Assembly (NCBI GenBank): GCA_041481445.1
Contig: JBGPBV010000120.1
Coordinates: 1-22,351 of the forward strand
Source of the DNA: AA29 sp041481445
GTDB lineage: Bacteria > Acidobacteriota > Vicinamibacteria > Fen-336
Direction: 5' to 3'
Length of the DNA: 22,351 bases
The position numbers and the translations under genes are program-made. Positions 14,485 through 21,400 of the stretch are shown here, piece after piece (position 1 is the first letter of the stretch; each line of letters begins with the position of its first letter). Under the pieces are notes generated by a model that saw only the letters and a program-made list of their open reading frames with translations, had not been told where the DNA came from and did no database searches.

Positions 14485-15446
14485 CCACGCGCTCCGCGGC
14501 CGACGGCCTCGGTGCCCACGCGCACGACGTCGCGCGGCGGGACGCGGCCGGCGAAGAGGTCGGGGTGGATGATGCCGGCGAGGATCTCCAGGCTGTCCAC
14601 CACGCGCGGCCCCGGCCGCGAGAAGTACTGCGAGCCGTCCGCCGCGTACACGCGCCCGTCGCGCACGGCCGGGATCTCGCGCCAGCCCTCCCGCTCGGCC
14701 AGGAGGGGCAGGTCGCGTCGCGTGCGCTCGAGGTCGAACCCGCAGCAGGCGATGACGAGCACCTCCGCTCCGGCCTCCAGCACGTCCGTCCAGGTGACCC
14801 TCCGCGAGGGCCGGCCCTTGTCGCCGAGCGGCTCCGTGCCGCCCGCGATCTCCACCAGCTCCGGGTTCCAGTGCCCGCAGGCGAACGGGGGATCGAGCCA
14901 TTCGAGGAGCAGCGTCCGGGGCCGGCGCGGCGCGTGCGCCGCCCGCGCGCGCACCGCCTCCACGCGCGCGGCCAGCGCGGCCACGACCTCCTCCGCCCGC
15001 GCGGCCACGCCCGCCGCCGCCGCCACGCGCCGGATGTCGTCGAAGATGTCCGTGAGCGTGGCCGGCTCCAGGTTCACGACCACCGGCGGCCCGGGCAGGG
15101 TCTTCGCGAAGGCGGTCACGGAGTCGTAGCCGACGGCGCAGACGTCGCAGAGACGCTGGGTCAGGATGACGTCGGGGCGGAGCCGCCGGATGAGCGGCTC
15201 GTCCATCGTGTAGAGCGTGCCCGTCCGCGCCAGCGTGTCGGTGACCCAGGCGTCGATGTGGCCGCTGGGCCGCGCCCCGCCGTGGATCTCGCAGTGGGTG
15301 ACCTGCGGGACGGCGCGCACGGCCTCCGGATGGTCGCACTCGTGGGACACCCCCACGAGCGCGTCCACCAGGCCGAGGGCGCCCACGATCTCGGTGGCCG
15401 CCGGCAGCATCGAGAGGATGCGGGGCGTGCCGCCCGCTCCGGTCAC
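14481..15446 (-). CDS. Signal-less cobalamin-binding-type protein (BtuF-like, cytoplasmic)
   Basis: 321 aa from GTG 15446, overlapping the receptor stop. It belongs to the same binding-protein superfamily as BtuF (RILSMLPAATEIVGALGLVDALVGVSHECD, 9-38) but starts directly with the first strand and has no signal peptide. It carries the CDVCAV motif (100-105), further Cys at 180 and paired Cys at 234-235, and DWRD-like features are absent. Such Cys-containing, unexported relatives are often annotated as cobalamin-binding proteins. A cytoplasmic role, for instance receiving or handling the corrinoid after import or presenting it to the neighbouring DUF71 enzyme, is inference. An export signal from an earlier start is unlikely because upstream sequence codes for the receptor in another frame. 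Confidence 0.8.
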   Translation of the reverse strand: MTGAGGTPRILSMLPAATEIVGALGLVDALVGVSHECDHPEAVRAVPQVTHCEIHGGARPSGHIDAWVTDTLARTGTLYTMDEPLIRRLRPDVILTQRLCDVCAVGYDSVTAFAKTLPGPPVVVNLEPATLTDIFDDIRRVAAAAGVAARAEEVVAALAARVEAVRARAAHAPRRPRTLLLEWLDPPFACGHWNPELVEIAGGTEPLGDKGRPSRRVTWTDVLEAGAEVLVIACCGFDLERTRRDLPLLAEREGWREIPAVRDGRVYAADGSQYFSRPGPRVVDSLEILAGIIHPDLFAGRVPPRDVVRVGTEAVGRGARG

Positions 15447-17644
15447 GGCCGCGGCCCCGGGCCGGTGCGGAAGCGGAGGCCGGCGCGGACGGAGCGGCCG
15501 AGCGCCGGGTAGCCGAGCACCTCCTGATACTGCCGGTCGAGGACGTTCTCGGCCACCACGATGCCTTCCAGCCGCGACGTCACGCGCACGCGCGCCCGCA
15601 GGTCGAGGCGGGCGTAGCCCTCGTTCTCCATGAGACCCAGCCCGAGGAAGTCGCTGTCGGCGCGGCGCCCGACCAGCACCAGCGTGCCTCCGCCACCGAG
15701 GCGGTCCCCGCCGAGGTCCAGGGTGAGGGACCCCTGGTGGCGCGGGCGCCGGAGGAGGGACTGGCCGGCCGCGTACACCGGGTTGAAGGCGTCGCCGCTC
15801 ACGATCACCTCGCCGTCCAGGAACGTGTACTGCCCGAAGAGCCGGACGCTCGCGCGAGGAGCCGCCTCCGCGGTGAGCTCGAGCCCCTGCGCGCGCGTCT
15901 GGCCGACGTTGACGAAGGTGCCCTGGAAGGTGACGGGATCCACGACCTGGTAGTTGATCTGGTCGCGATAGTCGTGGTGGAACGCGATGGCCTCCAGCCG
16001 CAGGCGGTTGCCGGCCAGGCGCTGCTCGATCCCGCCGTCGAAGGTCGTGCTCTTCTCCGGCCGCAGGTCCGGGTTGCCCCGGGCGAAGAAGGAGACGCCG
16101 TAGGACTCGAAGAACGTGGGCTCCTTGATGCCGGTGCCCGCGCTGGCCTTCAGGGTGGTGCTTCCCCCTTCGGACACCGTCCAGGCGGCGGCCACGCGCG
16201 GTACGGCGCGCGTGCCGAAGCTGGCATTGTGCTCGACGCGGCCGCCGAGGGTCAGGAAGAGGCGCCCGCCCACGACCAGGCGGTCCTGCACGTAGGCCCC
16301 GACGCTCGTGCGCGACGGGCGGAGGAGGGGCTCGGCGCGGGAGCCCACGGCTCCCGTCTCCCGGTCGACCTCGGCGCCGACGGTGACGAGATGGCGCCCC
16401 GCCACCTGCGTCTCCGCCTGGTAGCCGGCGGAGAGCCGGCGGGTGTCCTGCTGGAAGCCGAGCGGGTCCGGGAAGTCGGAGAAGGGGAACGCGCCCATCA
16501 CGTCGCCCGCCTGCGGCACGTACGATCCCGAGTCGAGCGGATCGAGCGAAAGCCAGTCCTGGAGCGCGTAGCCGACGCGCAGCTCGTGGCTGGTGCGGCC
16601 GCTCTGGTGGCGCAGCTGGAGCCCGGCCACGCCGATCTGGCGCTCGAAGCGCGCGTCGAGGTCGGGCCGCCCGAAGGCGGTCTGGCCGGGCGTGCCCACC
16701 CGCGTGTCCTCGCCGCGCAGGGTCATCCGGAGCGACGTGTGCGCGCCCGCCTCGTAGCCGAGGGAGGCCGCTCCCGCGCCCTGCCGCAGCTCGCTGTTGG
16801 GCTCCTGGTTGTCGGTGTGGAGGTAGGTCCCGCCGAGGTTCCAGTCGAAGCGGCCGGCCTGGCCCGCGCTGCCTCCCTCCGCCCGCTGCCAGTCCGAGCT
16901 GCCGCCCTCGGCGTCCAGGCGCCATCGTGGCGCCGCCGGGTAGCGGCTCGTCACGAGCTGGATCACGCCGGCCAGCGCATCGGTGCCGTAGAGGCTGCTC
17001 GTCGCGCCGCGCACGACCTCCACCCGGTCGAGGGCCAGGGGGAGCAGGGGCCCGAAGTTGTACTCGCCGCCGGGCTCGTTGACGGGCACCCCGTCCACGA
17101 GGATGCGCGCGAAGTTGGACTCGCCGCCGCGCACGAACGCGGATCCCTGCAGACCGAGGCCGCCGTTGCGCGCGACCGCGACCCCCGGCACCTCCTCCAG
17201 CAACGTGAGGATGGAGGGCGCCTCGCGCCGCTCGATCCGTGCGGAGTCGAGCACGGTCGCGGTCACGCCCACGGTCGACTGGGCGGCCTCGTCCCGCGTG
17301 GCCGTCACCACGACGTGCTCGCGCACCGGCGCCGGGCCCAGGGTGAGGTCGAGGGCCATCTCCGTCCCCGTCACTTCCGCGCCGGCGGGGCCCGAGAGGA
17401 CGAAGCCGGGCGTGCGCAGGCCGATCTCGTAGCGGCCGGGGGCGAGGGCGGCCGCGCGATAGCGGCCCTCCGGTCCGGTGACGACCGTGCGGGCGCCGCC
17501 GGGTCCGCGCAGGACGAGGACGACGCTCGGGACGGGGACGCCGTCGGTGGTGCGCACGACGCCCACCAGCGCCCCCGACGGCTGCGCGTGGGCGGCGGGC
17601 GCGGCCGCGGTCAGCAGCGCGAGGACGAACAGGATACGGCGCAT
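15443..17644 (-). CDS. btuB: TonB-dependent cobalamin receptor (BtuB-like)
   Basis: 733 aa. The signal peptide covers 1-20 (ends AHA). A carboxypeptidase-regulatory-like beta domain follows (about 24-100), then a TonB-box-like EHVVVTATR (109-117), the plug (about 120-235, with VRGGESNFARILVDGVPVNEP and VEVVRGATSSLYGTDALAGVIQLVT), and a 22-strand-type barrel to the end. The last strand VRAGLRFR is followed by a short Pro/Gly tail (TGPGPRP), which is slightly unusual for receptors that normally end on the aromatic residue. It imports its ligand across the outer membrane using TonB. The cobalamin call rests on the riboswitch just upstream and the BtuFCD-type genes downstream. AAGGAG 7 nt before ATG sits inside a hairpin. 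First gene of the operon. Confidence 0.9.
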   Translation of the reverse strand: MRRILFVLALLTAAAPAAHAQPSGALVGVVRTTDGVPVPSVVLVLRGPGGARTVVTGPEGRYRAAALAPGRYEIGLRTPGFVLSGPAGAEVTGTEMALDLTLGPAPVREHVVVTATRDEAAQSTVGVTATVLDSARIERREAPSILTLLEEVPGVAVARNGGLGLQGSAFVRGGESNFARILVDGVPVNEPGGEYNFGPLLPLALDRVEVVRGATSSLYGTDALAGVIQLVTSRYPAAPRWRLDAEGGSSDWQRAEGGSAGQAGRFDWNLGGTYLHTDNQEPNSELRQGAGAASLGYEAGAHTSLRMTLRGEDTRVGTPGQTAFGRPDLDARFERQIGVAGLQLRHQSGRTSHELRVGYALQDWLSLDPLDSGSYVPQAGDVMGAFPFSDFPDPLGFQQDTRRLSAGYQAETQVAGRHLVTVGAEVDRETGAVGSRAEPLLRPSRTSVGAYVQDRLVVGGRLFLTLGGRVEHNASFGTRAVPRVAAAWTVSEGGSTTLKASAGTGIKEPTFFESYGVSFFARGNPDLRPEKSTTFDGGIEQRLAGNRLRLEAIAFHHDYRDQINYQVVDPVTFQGTFVNVGQTRAQGLELTAEAAPRASVRLFGQYTFLDGEVIVSGDAFNPVYAAGQSLLRRPRHQGSLTLDLGGDRLGGGGTLVLVGRRADSDFLGLGLMENEGYARLDLRARVRVTSRLEGIVVAENVLDRQYQEVLGYPALGRSVRAGLRFRTGPGPRP

Positions 17645-17646
17645 CT

Positions 17647-17668
17647 CGAGTCTCCTTCCGGAGGCTCG
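17647..17668 (-). promoter_or_regulatory. Hairpin sequestering the btuB Shine-Dalgarno
   Basis: On the minus strand the sequence reads CGAG-C-CTCC-GGAA-GGAG-A-CTCG. It gives two 4 bp stems with a single C/A mismatch and a GGAA (GNRA) loop, ending 2 nt before the ATG. The GGAG of the ribosome site is fully paired. Lying downstream of the B12 aptamer, it is a good candidate expression platform for control of translation. Confidence 0.6.
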
Positions 17669-17740
17669 ACGTGACGGGAGCAGGGATCTTCGGGGCCGGC
17701 GGACTGCAGCTCCTTCACGCGAGAAGCCTCAGGCTCACGG

Positions 17741-17923
17741 GTCGGGGCAGGTTTCCTGGCTCCCGGATCGTCGCCCGTCCTCCGACCTTCCCCGGCCGTC
17801 CGGCCGAGTGGCGGGCGCTCGTTTCGCGCCCATGCGAGGACAGGCTCTCCGGCTACAGTGGCGGGACCGCGCAGGCGTTCGACCTGCTTCCCTTTTCCCC
17901 CTCGTCACGAGGGGCACCCCGAC
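17741..17923 (-). promoter_or_regulatory. Cobalamin riboswitch (AdoCbl-type aptamer)
   Basis: Read on the minus strand, the conserved parts occur in order: GGTGCCCC near the start, GGGAAGCAGGTCGAACGCC, GCGGTCCCGCCACTGTA, GCCACTCGG, and the 3' B12 box GGGAGCCAGGAAACCTGCC. The ends pair as P1: GTCGGGG at 17917-17923 with CCCCGAC at 17741-17747. The aptamer ends about 97 nt before the btuB ATG. No terminator hairpin with a T-run follows, so repression through ribosome access is more likely than attenuation. It should switch off the whole six-gene operon when cobalamin is plentiful. Confidence 0.93.
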
Positions 17924-17934
17924 GTACGCCGGTG

Positions 17935-17964
17935 ACTGTGACCCAGCCCCGCCGCGATTGTCAA
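17935..17964 (-). promoter_or_regulatory. Promoter of the B12 operon (perfect TTGACA -35)
   Basis: A perfect TTGACA at 17959-17964 lies about 36 nt upstream of the riboswitch P1 strand, the spacing expected if transcription begins at or just before the aptamer. The -10 is poor: CACAGT with an 18 nt spacer (3 of 6). Confidence 0.5.
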
Positions 17965-18007
17965 ACCCGGCCGGCCCCAGGCGGTGCCGTCCCGCGAGGG
18001 TCGAGGC

Positions 18008-18013
18008 TATGAT
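18008..18013 (+). promoter_or_regulatory. -10 box TATGAT just before hemE
   Basis: TATGAT (5 of 6) ends 9 nt before the hemE GTG at 18023. A normal start site would fall only 2-3 nt from the GTG, so the message may be nearly leaderless, which agrees with the lack of a well-placed Shine-Dalgarno. No clear -35. Confidence 0.3.
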
Positions 18014-18022
18014 CGGACTGGT

Positions 18023-19054
18023 GTGAACGATCGCTTCCTCCGCGCGTGCCGTCTCCAGGAGGTGGACCGCACTCCCGTGTGGTTCATGCGCCAGGCCGGC
18101 CGCTACATGCCCGAGTACCGCGCCCTCCGCGCCCGGCACACGCTGCTGACGCTGTGCCGGACGCCGGAGCTGGCGGTGGAGGTCACGCTCCAGCCCGTGC
18201 GCGCGCTCGGCGTGGACGCCGCGATCCTGTTCTCCGACCTCCTGCTGCCGCTGGGCCCGCTCGGCATCCAGTTCGACTTCCAGGCCGGCGAGGGGCCCGT
18301 GATCGAGCGGCCGCTGCGGACGCGCGCGGACATCGAGGCCCTCCGCCGGTTCGAGCCGCGGGAGGCGCTGGGCATGGTCCTGGAAGCGATCCGGACGCTG
18401 CGCCGGGAGCTCGAGGGCCGGGTGCCCCTCATCGGCTTCGCGGGGGCGCCGTTCACCCTCGCCTCCTACGCCATCGAGGGCGGCCATTCCACGAGCTTCG
18501 CGCTCACGAAGTCGCTCATGTACACCGACCCCGGGACCTGGCACCGCCTGGCCGCCCTGCTGGCCGACGTGGCCGGCGACTACCTCCGCGCGCAGGTGGA
18601 GGCGGGGGCCCAGGCCCTCCAGGTCTTCGACTCCTGGGTGGGGGCCCTCGACGCCGCCGACTACCGCGAGTTCGTGCTTCCCCACGTGCAGGCGCTCTTC
18701 GCGCGCCTCGAAGGCACGGACGTGCCCGTGATCCACTTCGGCACCGGGACCGGCCATCTCCTCGACCTGCAACGCGAGGCGGGCGGGCAGGTGATCGGCG
18801 TGGACTGGCGGACGCCGCTCGACGAGGGCTGGTCGCGCGCCGGTCCCGGCGTGGGCGTGCAGGGGAACCTGGATCCGACCGCGCTGCTGGGCCCGCGGGA
18901 GAGGCTGCTCGCGCGCGTGGACGACGTCCTGCGGCGGGCGGGCGGGCGGCGCGGCCACGTCTTCAACCTCGGGCACGGCATCCTGCCCGAAACGCCCGTC
19001 GAGAACGTCAAGGCGGTCGTGGACCACGTCCACGAGACGACGGCGCGGCCATGA
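18023..19054 (+). CDS. hemE: Uroporphyrinogen decarboxylase
   Basis: 343 aa. HemE converts uroporphyrinogen III to coproporphyrinogen III by removing four acetate carboxyls. Both family signatures are present: PVWFMRQAGRYMPEYR (18-33) and GFAGAPFTLASYAIEG (138-153). Expected active-site residues are visible: R23 and R27 in the first signature, D72 in FSDLLLP, Y149 and H318 in FNLGHGI. The GTG at 18023 is chosen because NDRFLRA is the usual N-terminus; an ATG at 17984 would add 13 residues not seen in the family. No strong ribosome site precedes it. It begins a hemE-hemH-hemY operon, and hemH follows after 13 nt. Confidence 0.95.
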   Translation: MNDRFLRACRLQEVDRTPVWFMRQAGRYMPEYRALRARHTLLTLCRTPELAVEVTLQPVRALGVDAAILFSDLLLPLGPLGIQFDFQAGEGPVIERPLRTRADIEALRRFEPREALGMVLEAIRTLRRELEGRVPLIGFAGAPFTLASYAIEGGHSTSFALTKSLMYTDPGTWHRLAALLADVAGDYLRAQVEAGAQALQVFDSWVGALDAADYREFVLPHVQALFARLEGTDVPVIHFGTGTGHLLDLQREAGGQVIGVDWRTPLDEGWSRAGPGVGVQGNLDPTALLGPRERLLARVDDVLRRAGGRRGHVFNLGHGILPETPVENVKAVVDHVHETTARP

Positions 19055-19067
19055 GCGGAGGACGGCC

Positions 19068-19958
19068 GTGACCGCGCCGCGCGATGGTCCCGCGATCCTC
19101 CTCCTCGCCCACGGCACCCCGGAGTCGCTCGACCAGATGCCGGAGTACCTGACGCGCGTGCGCGGGGGCCGGCCGCCCTCCCCGGAGCTGATCGAGGAGA
19201 TGCGCGGGAACTACGCGGCCATCGGCGGGCGCTCGCCGCTCACCGAGATCACGCGCGCCCAGGCCGCCGCCCTCTCGGCCGCGCTGGACGGGCGGCCGGT
19301 CTACGTGGGCATGCGCAACTGGCGGCCCTACGTCGCGGAGGCGCTGGCGGAGGCGGCGCGAGCGGGGGCCCGCGAGGTGGTGGCCGTGCCCATGGCCCCC
19401 CAGTACTCCACGCTCAGCGTCGCGAAGTACGCGGAGGCGGTCGAGAGCGCGCGTCCGCCCGGGGTCGACATCTGCTTCGTCCGCTCCTGGCACGAGCATC
19501 CGGGGCTGCTCGAGGCCTTCGCGGAGAAGCTGGGCGAGTCGCTCGCCTCGGGCGCGTGGGATCGCGTCGTGTTCACCGCGCACAGCCTCCCCGTGCGCGT
19601 GGTGGAGGAGGGCGACCCCTATCCGGACGAGGTGGCCGCCACCGTGCGCGGCGTGGCCGCGCGCGCGGGCCTGACCGGCTACCTGCAGGCCTACCAGAGC
19701 GCGGGCCGCACCCCCGAGCCCTGGCTCGGCCCGCCCCTCGAGGAGGCCCTCGCCACCGCCGCCGCCGAAGGGGCCCGGCGCGTCCTCGTCGCCCCCATCG
19801 GGTTCGTGTGCGACCACACCGAGATCCTGTTCGACGTGGACGTGCAGGCCGCGGCGGCCGCGCGCCGGCTCGGCCTCGTGCTCGGCCGCACCGCCTCCCT
19901 CAACGTCTCACCCACCTTCATTCGTGCCCTGGCCGACCTGGTGCAGGCCCGCTCGTGA
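19068..19958 (+). CDS. hemH: Ferrochelatase (HemH/CpfC-type)
   Basis: 296 aa from GTG 19068, with GGAGG 6 nt upstream. It inserts ferrous iron into a porphyrin. The metal-site residues H172 (FTAHSLP) and E252 (GFVCDHTEILFD) are present, together with IGGRSPLTEIT and GDPYPDEV. The order and motifs (RGGRPPSPEL, IGGRSPL, TPEPWLGP) resemble the short soluble ferrochelatase of Bacillus, which uses coproporphyrin III. However, the residue aligned by eye with the Bacillus axial Tyr13 (AYGTP) is H15 here (AHGTP). There are no extra Cys for a C-terminal iron-sulfur cluster. Whether the substrate is protoporphyrin IX or coproporphyrin III is open. The stop overlaps the hemY GTG. Confidence 0.92.
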   Translation: MTAPRDGPAILLLAHGTPESLDQMPEYLTRVRGGRPPSPELIEEMRGNYAAIGGRSPLTEITRAQAAALSAALDGRPVYVGMRNWRPYVAEALAEAARAGAREVVAVPMAPQYSTLSVAKYAEAVESARPPGVDICFVRSWHEHPGLLEAFAEKLGESLASGAWDRVVFTAHSLPVRVVEEGDPYPDEVAATVRGVAARAGLTGYLQAYQSAGRTPEPWLGPPLEEALATAAAEGARRVLVAPIGFVCDHTEILFDVDVQAAAAARRLGLVLGRTASLNVSPTFIRALADLVQARS

Positions 19959-21400
19959 GCTCGACGGCCACGGCCGAAGTGGTCGTGGTGGGCGGCGGGA
20001 TCACCGGCCTCTCCGCCGCCCTCGCCCTGCAGGACGCGGGGCGCGACGTCGTGCTCGTGGAGGCCTCGCCGCGCCTGGGCGGCGTGATCCGCACCGACGC
20101 CGTCGACGGGTTCGTGATCGAAGGCGGGCCGGATTCCATCCTGGCCCAGAAGCCGGAGGGGCTCGCGCTCTGTCGCGCGCTCGGCCTGGCCGACCGGTTG
20201 ATCCCGACGCGTCCGGAGACGCGGACGATCTTCTTCTTGCATCGCGGCCGCCTGCATCCGCTGCCCGAGGGCATGATGCTGGCCGTCCCCACGCGCATCC
20301 GGCCGTTCCTCGCCAGCCGCCTCTTCTCGTGGCCGGGCAAGCTGCGAATGGGCCTGGACCTCGTCCTGCCGCGCGGGGGCGCCGTGGAGGACGAGTCGAT
20401 TGCGTCGCTCCTGCGCCGCCGGTTCGGGGAGGAGGCGGTGGAGAGGCTGGGGGAGCCCCTCATGGCCGGCATCCACGCCGGCGATCCCGAGCGGCTCTCC
20501 ATCCGGGCGACGTTCCCGCGCTTCGTGGACCTCGAGCGGCGCTATCGCAGCCTCATCCGCGGCATGTGGGCGGGCCGACCTGCCGGCAGCGCCTCGTCCT
20601 CCTCCGGCGCGGCGTTCTATTCGCTCGTGGGCGGCCTGGGCGAGCTCGTGGCCGCGCTCACGCAGCGGCTGCCCGCCTCACGCCGCCGCACGGGCGTGGG
20701 GGCGACGGCGATCGCGCGCGCTGGCGGCGGTCTGGTGGTGACCCTCGCGGACGGGACGGCGGTGTCCGCGCCCGCCGCCGTCGTGACCACGCCCGCGCCC
20801 GCGGCGGCGCCCCTCGTCTCCGGCCTCGTCCCCGAGGCGGCCGCCCTGCTCCAGGCGATCCCGTTCGCCTCGTCGGCGACGGTCGCCCTCGGCTACCGCC
20901 GCGAAGACGTCGCGCATCCGCTCGACGGCTACGGCCTGCTCGTCCCCCGCGGAGAAGGCCCCCGCGTCTCCGCCTGCACGTTCGTCTCGAGCAAGTTCGG
21001 GCACCGCGCCCCCGAAGGACACGTCCTGCTGCGGGCGTTCCTGGGGGGGACGCGCGATCCCGACGTGCTCGGCCTGGACGACACCGCCCTGGTCGCCCTC
21101 GCCCGGCGCGACCTGGCGGACGTGCTGGGGCTCTCGGGGAGCCCGGTCGTCGAGCGCGTGTATCGCTGGCCGCGCGGCACGCCGCAGATGGAGGTCGGTC
21201 ACCTGGCGCGCCAGGCCCGCCTGGATGCGGCCGTGGCCGGAGTGCCCGGCCTGTTCCTGGCCGGGGCCGGCCTGCGCGGCACCGGGCTGCCCGACTGCAT
21301 CGCCGACGGCCAGCGGGCGGCGGCGGCCGCGGCCGCCTATGTCGCCGCTTCCTCGTCCGCGGCGAGCGCCCGCCCTCCGGAACGCCGCGCCTCGGGATGA
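19955..21400 (+). CDS. hemY: Protoporphyrinogen/coproporphyrinogen oxidase (HemY/CgoX-type)
   Basis: 481 aa from GTG 19955 (GTGA overlap with hemH). A FAD enzyme that removes six electrons from the porphyrinogen ring using oxygen. The dinucleotide-binding motif VVGGGITGLSAALAL (11-25) is followed by VEASPRLGGVIRT (35-47) and EGGPDSIL (56-63). The C-terminal FAD motif GLFLAGAGLRGTGLPDCIADGQRAA closes the family pattern. In Gram-positive-type pathways this enzyme (CgoX) oxidises coproporphyrinogen III; in others it (HemY) oxidises protoporphyrinogen IX. The window holds neither hemQ nor hemN/hemF, so the branch cannot be decided. An Ala/Ser/Arg-rich tail follows the FAD motif, and the stop overlaps the next ATG. 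Confidence 0.92.
   Translation: MSSTATAEVVVVGGGITGLSAALALQDAGRDVVLVEASPRLGGVIRTDAVDGFVIEGGPDSILAQKPEGLALCRALGLADRLIPTRPETRTIFFLHRGRLHPLPEGMMLAVPTRIRPFLASRLFSWPGKLRMGLDLVLPRGGAVEDESIASLLRRRFGEEAVERLGEPLMAGIHAGDPERLSIRATFPRFVDLERRYRSLIRGMWAGRPAGSASSSSGAAFYSLVGGLGELVAALTQRLPASRRRTGVGATAIARAGGGLVVTLADGTAVSAPAAVVTTPAPAAAPLVSGLVPEAAALLQAIPFASSATVALGYRREDVAHPLDGYGLLVPRGEGPRVSACTFVSSKFGHRAPEGHVLLRAFLGGTRDPDVLGLDDTALVALARRDLADVLGLSGSPVVERVYRWPRGTPQMEVGHLARQARLDAAVAGVPGLFLAGAGLRGTGLPDCIADGQRAAAAAAAYVAASSSAASARPPERRASG

Larger units (their letters stand above)
17645..18022. other. 378 nt divergent regulatory region between B12 operon and heme operon
   Basis: The gap holds no gene. On the minus strand it contains the B12 operon promoter, the riboswitch and the SD hairpin. 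On the plus strand it contains the possible hemE -10. A smaller GC hairpin (about 17718-17738, arms GAGCC and GGCTT) lies just downstream of the aptamer. Confidence 0.7.

Noticed and set aside
15447..16925. N-terminal extension of the signal-less binding protein
   Set aside because: This stretch is the BtuB coding region read out of frame. The GTG at 15446 begins exactly at the receptor stop.
17984..18022. ATG start for HemE at 17984
   Set aside because: It adds 13 residues not typical of HemE and would sit upstream of the likely -10 box. GTG 18023 gives the standard N-terminus.
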